64,000 nucleotides of DNA from NCBI GenBank assembly GCA_949316495.1, contig OX439003.1, positions 45,953,725 through 46,017,724 on the forward strand, read 5' to 3'. Below the pieces are notes generated by a model that had not been told where the DNA came from, searched no databases, and was given only the letters and a program-made list of their open reading frames with translations. Source of the DNA: Amphiduros pacificus. Lineage: Eukaryota > Annelida > Polychaeta > Phyllodocida > Hesionidae. The position numbers were made by a program, and so were the translations under genes. Shown here piece by piece: positions 55,018 through 64,000 of this stretch (position 1 is the first letter of the stretch; every line of letters begins with the position of its first letter).

Positions 55018-58000
55018 ACATAGATTCAAGTAACCAACACAAGTACCGGATAAACATAACTGTAATAGAGGTAAGTAAAATATGTGAGATGTTTAATATG
55101 CTTATCACGCTCAGTAATTTCAATTAATTTACTATCTTGTTATTTTGCACAGGTAGCACCTGTTGATTTTTTAGTGCTACATTTATAACGACTACTGTAT
55201 TCATTTCATCAGAGCCCTCCATTTATCATGTCAAAATGCAGTACTGACAAATCAGATGCATCAAAAATCCATGCACCAAAGGTCATCTGTGGATACCTGG
55301 TAGATATTTTCGACGAACTCGCCCAGAGTATCGGCTTTGAGTACGACATGCACTTTGTGCGAGACGGGAGATTCGGTGCACTGGACCCGGAGACCGGCCT
55401 CTGGAGCGGCATGATCGGCGAAATTATATCACAGGTACCTGATCTCCTTAAGATAGGTATTATCCTACTCTCCGTAACAAAGGTTTTATCCTACTCCCCT
55501 TAATATAGGTATTGATCTTATCTCCATAACATGGGCTTTATCCTACTCTCCATAACATAGGCTTTATCCTACTCTCCATAACAGGGGCTTTATCCTACTC
55601 TCCATAACAGGGGCTTTATCCTACTCTCCATAACAGGGGCTTTATCCTACTCTCCATAACATAAGCTTTATCCTACTCTCCATAACGTAGGCTTTATCCT
55701 ACTCTCCATAACAGGGGCATTTTCTAAATGGAGACAAAATGTAAAATAAAACAAGTTAACTGTTTGCAGATGGTTTGATAAAAGGGTGTATGGGTGTATT
55801 GTAGATGGCGGATATTGCCGTTTCTCCACTAACTATATCGTCCTCGAGACTGGAGTTTGTGGACTTCACAGTGTCTTTCTTCAGCACTAACTATGGGATT
55901 ATCTACCTGAAGGCTAACACCTCAGCAGACCCCCAGGCTGCTCCCTTCACAGGAGTCAACGACCTCCTGGACTCTGAGTTGCAGTTTGGTCTGTCATCAA
56001 GCAGCTCCACTTATTCCATGTTCAGGTTAGTTGTTGCTTGGTCTATGCATATGTTTCTATCTGAGATGTATATATATCCAAGTAACTTTCACCTGAGATT
56101 TAAATCAAATCTTGTCCAAAGCTAGGGTAGTTATGTTACCACTGTCAAGTATGCGGCTTTAGTTTAGGTATTATGTTCACACTGATACCTGATGTATGGA
56201 CCAATAGTAACTTTAATATGGAGTAATCTATTATTTCACCCCAAGCCAATTGATGGGTGTTGGTGGTGAGTGTCCTCTGGTGGCGTATTTTCCAAAGGGC
56301 ACTAATTTCTTTTTATACCAATAGAGAATGTATTCAAAAAAACTTCTAAACTATCAATAAGAGTTCCCTTTTCATTTGAACTGTTAAAGGGAAAAGGTTC
56401 TGTATATTGTGGGTCCAAAACAAGGGGGTTTCCAAACAACTGTGTCAAAGTAATCTAAACAATATTTACTGTGATCCTACTGAAACAGATTTTTCTATTT
56501 TTCAATAATACTGAGATCACAATGAAGATTTTAACCACTAAAAAGACATCTACAGAGCTAAGCACAAGCCTTTTCCTGTTGTGTAATCTGTAAAACTAAT
56601 TTGCTTGTTTTTTCTTCATTTCTAATTAAACTAAATAAACATTAATAATAATATATTGAATGAAATGTCTTGTAATCATATCTCATAATTCAAATATTGT
56701 AGCGTTTGAACATTGATTAATATCATTGATGCTTTCAATTCAATAGGGGGTGTATTTTAACATTATATTATTGTATTAATTTCCATAAATTACAGTATTT
56801 TGGTTATTTTCTCATCTGCCACGAGACAAAAATGTCTTTGTCATGTTGATCACAGTAAATCTTCAATGTGATCAGCAGAAAAATGTGAAATAAAAGTGGT
56901 ATTTTTTCCAGCCATTTTGAGCCTTTTCAATCAGTTCAACCAAGGCCGTGACATTTCTTTCTATTTTAGATATTTTTATCCATGATACTTAATGAAGGAG
57001 ACAAGTAAAAAGAAAAATGAGGTTCTGTAATTCTGTAAAAGTGGGGTATAGTCATTAGGGCAATGGTGACAGACAATGCATAGTTTGGCAACGCTAATTC
57101 CACAGATAGGAGGAAGCAGATACCTTTTCACCTGTGAGATTGTTGGAAACATGCTTTCTGTTCAAATATTCTGTTTTGGAAGGATTTCAAGGTGTGCAAG
57201 GAATACAGCGCTAAACTCTTTGGCATGATCTTTCCATCACATTTCTTATTATTAGTTGACGATGTTTGCAGAAACTGAACTTTTCATTTGTATGTTATTT
57301 ATTGTTTAACTATGGGAGACATCTGTTTTCTTGTTTGCAAAAATGCACAATGATAATTGATCTGCCATGTTGAAATTTTTATTATATAGATTTGTAGCAT
57401 TCTTATTGATAACGCTGTGTTTTTATATGTGCAGTCAAGTAATGCATCAATGCAACTCGGGAATTGTATTATTGTGTATCGATGTTATACATAACATCCA
57501 ATATTAAATAGATGCACAGATTGAAAATTTGACGAAGAGAGGGACCGATGAGTACTTGTAGTTAGCTAGTCTATTGATATTCTGCAATTTAACTGTAAAA
57601 GTCGTATATGTAAACACTTTATGGCAGATTGGAATGTGCATTGCATTACACACGGATAATACATGTAAAATACTGCTTTAATAACTGATAATGGAACCAA
57701 CATTGGACAGTTCAAAATACATTCGCACCTATTTAACAGTGAAGTTACCATTGTGTTGAGTGTTAATTTGTCATTGTCATCATCAGGTGTGATTGGACTA
57801 TAAGAGACAATTCACCAACCTCTCAGTACCCTATTTTGTCAAATTTAATCTGTACTCTGGTCAAGTTATACAGAATACCTGTATTTTTATAATCGCTCAG
57901 TGCGCTTCAATGGGAGTGCTAGATTTAATTTTGTGTAGGTAGGTTTCTCTAATTCTTATTGGTTAAAATGAACATGAACATGCAGTCAGTTAAAACATCC

Positions 58001-59198
58001 GTGACCCAAACATTAACCAAATTAATCAATCTGAGATATCAGATTGCAAATATGGTAATTTAGAAATGATAGTATTTTGAACAGATTATCACTGAATGAC
58101 CAAAGGAGAGGTGGTCCCTCTTGTGATATAAATAGTCCTTTGTCATTCCATATTCACAAATATCAACCGTCAAATTTTACTGCATATGTCTAAGTGCATG
58201 AAATGTTTTTCATAATAAAAAATATTCAGTGGTGTCATAAAACGTTCAATTTATTTCAGAGCTTTTTTGGGGGGATGAGAGAGGTGATCTTAAACAGAAA
58301 AATAGTTGCTGCCTTATGCTGCTTGACTTCACTAAAGATAAATAACCTGACTGACACCACATGTTGAGATATATAAGGCATAACGGGCGAAATTGTCAAA
58401 TATAGCTCAATCGGTAAAGTTTTCATCTTGAAACCCAGTGATCATGAAACCCAGTGATCCCGACCAGTTACAATCAAGTTCGATGAACAGATATTATCTG
58501 TTACCAGTGATATAACCTGCAATTACCAAAATGTAAAGACAGTTTTTATATTTCAAACGTTATCTTTATAAGTCATACAAATTTAAATATATAAAATCTA
58601 TCTTCCAAGACGTGATGTAGTCATCGGTGGCTCTGATAAGTATGTATGACGTGTATTTTATATTGAGGTGAAAATACCACAGTTGAAGAGACTTTGATGA
58701 GGTTGCTAGCCATTGGGTGGTTACCTTTTCCAACTATATTCTAATGGTGGTCCTATGATTGAGTGTCAATGAACGTGCCCCTACAGCTGAATAGAGGTCG
58801 AAAATGTGGCCAACTCCTTTTTAGTGAATGCCTTGTACGTATTTTTAAATGAGTCTTTGTCTTGCAGCACCTCCAAGATTCCAACAATTCAGAGGCTGTT
58901 TTGGATAATGGACAGTTCTCCCTCAAGCCTGGTGTCGTCGGAAGAGGAGGGCTTAAGAAGGGTGCGTCAAGGAGACTACGCCTACATGTGTCCCATAGAG
59001 ACGTGTGACTACGTGGTGGCCACCCAGTGTGATATGACCATGATTGACCTCCATCTCTGGCACCTTAACTATGGCTTCGCTCTCAGGAAGGGATCTCCTC
59101 TCACACATCATATAAGTAAAGGCATCTTAAAGCTGCAGGAGTCAGGGTTCCTAGAGACACTCAAGAAAAGGTGGTGGGCAGGGCCATGTGAGAAATAA
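55018..59198 (+). CDS. iGluR-like ligand-binding domain without channel region (5' end not found)
   Basis: Exons 55018-55070, 55213-55434, 55805-56025 and 58868-59198 (stop TAA) join in phase and encode about 275 residues. S1 is clear: KYRINITVIE|SPPFIM, GYLVDIFDELA, VRDGRFGALDPETGLWSGMIGE, ADIAVSPLTIS, FVDFTVSFF. S2 is clear: DLLDSELQFGL, SSTYSMF, EEGLRRVRQGDYAYM, YGFALRKGSPLT, ILKLQESGFL, KKRWW...C. Where every channel has M1-pore-M3, only the linker KANTSADPQAAPFT lies between S1 and S2, inside one exon, and the protein ends after S2 with no M4. The carboxylate-binding Arg (LTISSSR) and the S2 Ser-Thr pair are kept. The acidic amine ligand (GluA2 Glu705) aligns with Pro, so glutamate binding is doubtful. 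The first exon, and so any signal peptide, was not identified; at most 0.9 kb is available, too little for an amino-terminal domain. Confidence 0.9.
55468..55716. repeat. 26-bp tandem repeat, about 9-10 copies
   Basis: Units containing 'atcctactctccataacagg', in the second visible intron of the soluble ligand-binding-domain gene. Confidence 0.95.
56026..58867. other. Last intron of the soluble ligand-binding-domain gene
   Basis: 2.8 kb with no recognisable exon. It interrupts S2 (SMFR|STSK), not the S1-S2 junction, so missing pore exons cannot hide here. It contains a decayed SINE at about 58390-58530. Confidence 0.75.
58390..58530 (+). mobile_element. tRNA-derived SINE, family 3, decayed
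   Basis: A-box-like 'tagctcaatcggtaaag', a short internal duplication ('gaaacccagtgatc'), then 'gaccagttacaatcaagtt' resembling the family-3 tail. Confidence 0.5.
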
Positions 59199-59223
59199 AA
59201 TTAAATAGCCTACTTACAATAAA
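59194..59223 (+). terminator. Candidate poly(A) signals of the ligand-binding-domain gene
   Basis: AATAAA overlaps the stop codon (59194-59199), and a second one is at 59218-59223. A third lies near 59340. Confidence 0.45.
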
Positions 59224-60337
59224 AATATTATAATTATCTTTATGTTTTATGTTTATATTCTCCCATTTTACCTTTTAAACGATACTGACAAGTCATGTCA
59301 ACGACTGAACCTGATATTTCTGAACTTGAAACATTTTGAAATAAATGCACTATTTTTGATTAAGTAAATGTCAAATCTGATGGACTGTATTGCAGTAGAC
59401 TCGTGACTGGCTTGTTAAAACTAACTCAATTCCGGTTCAATTCTGAACCCGACGAAAGCATTGACGTTTGCATAATGTAAGAAGTGACCCATATAAACCT
59501 CCAGCAGGGATGTCTGTCAGGATTTATCCCATGATTTATCCTTATACCGTCTCATGGTTGTAAGAAATATCATACCAGATAATTTGGCACATGGCAGGAT
59601 GTCTCTATTTCTCAGTTGAACTCATAAACAAGGGTCAGCAGCGTCACCTGATTTAAATATTAATAATTGTCAACTACCTGTGATGGCTCTCATATGCCAT
59701 GTGATGGTTTGACGATTTCCTTTCAGTTTTGGTTGTTTCTCAAACATTCTTTGATAGAATTACACTTAAATTTCCTTTAATGTTAAATACAAGTACAAGT
59801 ATGAGAGAGATATTTGTTCTCAAATACTCATTCGAGGAAGAACACTTTAGGTTTTGAGCGTAGTAAATAAACATGTACTGTATATGTGCAACTTGATCAA
59901 CAGAAAAATTATATTGTACAGTTATGATAATGTGATTATGCAAAAAAAAAATTCCCAGTCGCTCCTTGAAAAGAGTGGGGAATTGGATCCCATTGACAGG
60001 CTTCTATCTTACCTGAGTGCTAAAAAGGTTGTAAATACAAACAAATAAAACAAATAAATAAATGTACAACTATCAGCACGATAAAGTGATCTATTGTTTT
60101 CTATAATAATCCCACGTGATATTTCTTTTGGCACACAGAAATATGCCAATGGCAACCATAACAATCATTGTGTTCTGTTATTTTTGGACATTATGGTTGT
60201 TTCAAGAGAGATATCGATTACTCCAATATGAGCTACTCTGACAAACTTTATTGTATAGGCATATTTTGACGAACAATACAGTCCAACAACATCTAATTAT
60301 TCCTGGTGGTCGTGTTTCAGGGAATCAGGGATAGATA
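59199..60337. other. Convergent intergenic region
   Basis: Lies between the plus-strand ligand-binding-domain gene and the satellite block. It contains a family-2 SINE end at 59930-60060. No gene seen. Confidence 0.6.
59930..60060 (+). mobile_element. SINE 3' fragment, family 2
   Basis: 'gctccttgaaaagagtgggg', 'ggcttctatcttacctgag' and the tail 'aaatacaaacaaataaaac' match the family-2 3' end. Confidence 0.7.
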
Positions 60338-61800
60338 TTGGTGTCAGGAAGAGGTATCAGTGTCAGGAAGAGGTATCAGTGTCAGGGAGAGGTATCAGTG
60401 TAAGAGAGAGGTATCCGTGTCAGAGAGAGGTATCAGTGTCAGAGAGAGGTATCCGTGTCAGGAAGAGGTATCAGTGTCAGGGAGAGGCATAAGTGTCAGA
60501 GAGAGGCATAAGTGTCAGAGAGAGGCATCAGTGTCAGAGAGAGGTATCAGTGTCAGGAAGAGGTATCAGTGTCAGGAAGAGGTATAAGTGTCAGGAAGAG
60601 GTATCAGTGTCAGGAAGAGGTATCAGTGTCAGGGAGAGGCATCAGTGTAAGAGAAAGGTATCAGTGTCAGAGAGAGGTATCAGTGTCAGAGAGAGGTATC
60701 AGTGTCAGAGAGAGGTATCAGTGTCAGGAAGAGGCATAAGTGTCAGGAAGAGACATAAGTGTCAGAGAGAGGCATCAGTGTCAGAGAGAGGTATCAGTGT
60801 TAGGAAGAGGTATCAGTGTCAGGAAGAGACATAAGTGTCAGGAAGAGACATAAGTGTCAGAGAGAGGCATCAGTGTCAGAGAGAGGTATCCGTATCAGAG
60901 AGAGGTATCAGTGTCAGAGAGAGGCATCAGTGTCAGAGAGAGGTATCCGTGTCAGAGAGAGGCATCAGTGTCAGGAAGAGGTATCAGTGTCAGAGAGAGG
61001 TATCAGTGTCAGGAAGAGGTATCAGTGTCAGGAAGAGGCAAAAGTGTCAGGAAGAGACATAAGTGTCAGAGAGAGGCATCAGTGTCAGAGAGAGGTATCC
61101 GTGTCAGAGAGAGGCATCAGTGTCAGGAAGAGGTATCAGTGTCAGAGAGAGATATCCGTGTCAGAGAGAGGTATCAGTGTCAGAGAGAGGTATCCGTGTC
61201 AGAGAGAGGTATTCGTGTCAGAGAGAGGTATCCGTGTCAGGAAGAGGTATCAGTGTCAGAGAGAGGTATCAGTGTCAGAGAGAGGTATCAGTGTCAGGAA
61301 GAGATATCAATGTCAGGAAGAGGCATAAGTGTCAGGAAGAGGCATAAGTGTCAGGAAGAGACATAAGTGTCAGAGAGAGGTATCAGTGTCAGAGAGAGGT
61401 ATCAGTGTCAGAGAGAGGTATCAGTGTCAGAGAGAGGTATCAGTGTCAGAGAGAGGTATCAGTGTCAGAGAGAGGTATCAGTGTCAGAGAGAGGTATCAG
61501 TGTCAGGAAGAGATATCAATGTCAGGAAGAGGCATAAGTGTCAAGAAGAGACATAAGTGTCAGAGAGAGGTATCAGTGTCAGAGAGAGGTATCAGTGTCA
61601 GGGAAAGATATCAATGTGAGGTAGAGGTATCAGTGTCAGGTAGAGGTATCAGTGTCAGGTAGAGGTATCAGTATCAGGGAGAGGTATCAGTGTCAGGTAG
61701 ATATTGGTGTCAGAGAGAGGTATTGGTGTCAGAGAGAGGTATTGGTGTCAGGGACAGGTATTGGTGTCAGGAAGAGGTATTGGTAGCAGAAGCAGCAGTG
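60338..61800. repeat. 19-bp minisatellite A
   Basis: About 76 copies of gtatcagtgtcagagagag and variants (aggaag, cataag, atccgt). The unit has no stop in any plus-strand frame, and 19 is one more than a multiple of three, so all three frames stay open and cycle with a 19-residue period. Confidence 0.98.
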
Positions 61801-61837
61801 TCAGGCAGTATAGATGTATGAGCTCCACTATTATCCA

Positions 61838-62474
61838 GAGGTATGACCATCTTACAGAGGTATGACCATCTTACAGAGGTATGACCATCTTACAGAGGTA
61901 TGACCATCTTACAGAGGTATGACCATCTTACAGAGGTATGACCATCTTACAGAGGTATGACCATTTTACAGAGGTATGACCATCATATAAAGGTGTGAGC
62001 ATCATACAGAGGTGTGAGCATCATACAGAGGTATGACCATCTTACAGAGGTGTGAGCATCATACAGAGGTGTGAGCATCATACAGAGGTGTGAGCATCAT
62101 ACAGAGGTGTGAGCATCATACAGAGGTGTGACCATCTTACAGAGGTGTGAGCATATTACAGAAGTGTGACATTACTACAGAGGTATGTTTATTATACAGA
62201 GGTGTGACAATCAAACACTGGCGTGTTTATGTGTGACCCTCATATAGAGGTGTGACCCTCATACAGAAGTATGACCTTAATACAGAGGTATGTCTATTAT
62301 ACAGAGGTGTGACCCTCATACAGAGGTATGTCTATTATACAGAGGTGTGACCCTCATACAGAGGTATGTTTATTATACAGATGTGTGACCCTCATACAGA
62401 AGTGTGACCCTCATACAGGGGTGTGACCCTCATACAGGGCTGTGACCCTCATACAGAGGTGTGACCCTCACACA
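61838..62474. repeat. 19-bp minisatellite B
   Basis: About 33 copies of cagaggtatgaccatctta, changing rightward to 'gtgtgagcatcata' and 'gtgtgaccctcata' types. It has the same period as array A and shares 'agaggtat'. It ends inside the last codons of the Ly6 gene. Confidence 0.97.
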
Positions 62475-63591
62475 GAGGTGTGGGTGTTGCACCTTGCCTG
62501 GTCACAGCACACCTGCCACACGTCATCTGTGTCCACGTCTTGACACTCAGTCACAGAGCACGACCTCCTCCAGAAACTCCCACCAATGGCCGACCTGTAT
62601 GTCTGCAAGAACAAGGTGCGACAAAGCGAATGTGGGATGAACCATTACTCATTCAAGGGGAGGAGCTTAAAGAAAAAGAAAATTCCACGGCGATGAATAT
62701 TAGATTGTTGTTCCCTGCATATTCTTTTTTAATGTTACTGATCTTTTTTATCGAATATCTGTTTATCACTTTTCTTCACAGAGCCACTATCATTTAAAAC
62801 ATCTGGTGCATTTGTTACAAATCAATATCCAAACTCACAAAGCATTCTCCATCACATGCAAGAGTGGCCATGTCTGAGGGATCAAAGCTGTCCGTGCAGG
62901 CCTTATCGCCAAAGATCTCTCCCGTGGAATATTCAGCAAAAAAGCAGTCATAACAATCTACAGCATTTGTCGGGGTCACTGCAAGGTGCACACAAACAAA
63001 AATACAGAAAGAACATTGATGTCAATCCATTCACATCCATGTCACGTTTCAGACGTATCTCCCGTGTATAAAATAATGAATTACCCTGATCTGGGCCCAT
63101 GGCAATATTAACTTTTAAGATACCCTCAGCCCTTGTTTTAGTTACCCTCATCCAAATCACTTTGTTATTATATTTTATATTATTTTATTACAAAAAATAG
63201 ATTAAAAATATGAAGTAGCAGCAATAATGCGTATCATATATAACAATCATGGTTGTCTATGCATTTTTTATCATCATATTGTTCAAATCAGAATTTGATA
63301 ATTTCACCTGTCACTCTATGTGGATAATGTCAGGCTGTCCAACGTGTCTCGGAAGATAAATTATATTAAGCGACTTTTTCTCTGGGCAAGTTAAGGCAAC
63401 TTTACTGAAATTTTGCTAAATACCATGTAATTTTTAAACAATTGCAACACTGAAAATTAAAAGTCTGAGGTTAAAATATTCTTGATTTCATAACGTGGTT
63501 CTTCAATGTACAAAACGTAGTTTTGATAACACTTACCATTTTTAAATGCAAATAGCAGAATACCTAAGAGCAAAGCAGAAAACTTCATCAT
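62468..63591 (-). CDS. Secreted Ly6/uPAR-type three-finger protein (109 aa)
   Basis: Three coding exons, 63591-63537, 62978-62839 and 62602-62468, join in phases 1 and 0. Exon 1 encodes a signal peptide (MMKFSALLLGILLFAF). The mature part has ten cysteines with the family arrangement: CYDCFF near the start, CDGECF in the middle, and CCDQARCN at the end, the CC...CN that closes Ly6 domains. The chain stops four residues after CN (HTSV), so there is no GPI-anchor segment and the product should be secreted, or the anchor has been lost. An acceptor just before the ATG (ttgcag|GC) suggests a 5' UTR exon upstream. The stop codon and last residues are contributed by the edge of satellite B. Three-finger proteins often modulate receptors; the target is unknown. 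Confidence 0.88.
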
Positions 63592-64000
63592 GCCTGCAAA
63601 GTAATGTTTCATGCATGGTTATCAAGTGTCAAATAATTCCAAATTATAAACAAGTCATATTTCTGTGACTCAATCTAATGATTAATTCATGCATCAGTAT
63701 TTGCAAACCTCACATTATATATATAATATTAACCCACCTTTCCTTGCGCTATTTCCATTGACATAAATTGACAGCTCGACGTATGCTAAAAATAGGGTTT
63801 GAATATAGACATATTTAGGTTCCCATTTATTACATCATGAGGTTCTTAAATATCGGGGTCGAGGTAAAATATAATCATTCTTTAATGAGAAGGGCAAACT
63901 ATTATTTTGTAAATTAAATAGACATTTCATTCATATAATTATAAACATATCTAAGAGACTTAAAATGATTAATATGTATGTACACATTATGAATGATCTG
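63592..64000. other. Upstream region of the Ly6 gene
   Basis: AT-rich, with no gene seen. It probably contains the upstream 5' UTR exon or intron of the Ly6 gene. Confidence 0.5.

Noticed and set aside
56026-58867. Hidden exons encoding the missing channel region of the glutamate-receptor-like gene
   Set aside because: The intron interrupts S2, not the S1-S2 junction, and no hydrophobic exon with matching phase was found.
60306-61662. Overlapping open frames up to 170 codons in all three plus frames
   Set aside because: The stop-free 19-bp satellite produces them; there is no start context, splicing or codon signal.

Overview
The window is animal nuclear DNA. It is AT-rich, with intron-containing genes, GT-AG junctions whose phases match, tRNA-derived SINEs and many minisatellites. 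The gene content (a GRL101-like receptor with LDLa and LRR modules, a long Pmp-type beta-helix membrane protein, DEG/ENaC, M13 and C45 family genes) suggests a lophotrochozoan, most likely a mollusc or brachiopod. That is an inference from gene content; no search was run. All multi-exon models were built by hand, requiring in-phase GT-AG junctions.

Layout. Positions 1-9237 (minus): 5' 15 exons of a DEG/ENaC channel carrying an LDLa domain; its C-terminus lies off the left edge. Intron 7 holds a 2.5-kb minisatellite whose unit copies the end of exon 7 plus its 5' splice site. 10714-13908 (minus): a four-exon gene of unknown function (181 aa). 15475-26341 (plus): a full-length 14-exon M13 (neprilysin-like) protein that has lost both zinc-site motifs. 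28222-34582 (minus): a GRL101-like receptor (CUB-like, C-type lectin, LDLa, LRR, 7TM) with two in-frame stops and a frameshift at NPxxY; a decayed fragment of a related 7TM end lies beside it at 27.7 kb. 35498-43290 (minus): a complete nine-exon C45 family (Drosophila tan-like) amidohydrolase. 48237-54116 (plus): a two-exon, 1,776-aa secreted-type beta-helix protein with a multi-pass membrane C-terminus. 55018-59198 (plus): an ionotropic-glutamate-receptor-like ligand-binding domain without any pore or transmembrane segment. 62468-63591 (minus): a 109-aa secreted Ly6/three-finger protein with ten cysteines, whose stop codon sits in the edge of a 2.1-kb block of 19-bp satellites.

No operon-like cooperation is visible. 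Several genes encode cell-surface or extracellular recognition proteins (channel, receptor, beta-helix protein, soluble ligand-binding domain, Ly6 protein), and one enzyme family member may act on amine conjugates. The most unusual items are the naturally channel-less glutamate-receptor ligand-binding domain, the zinc-less neprilysin relative, and the intronic array of roughly 80 splice-donor copies.

Interspersed repeats include three tRNA-derived SINE families, a MITE-like inverted-repeat element and a three-copy unclassified repeat. I recognised no retrovirus-like or capsid-bearing element.
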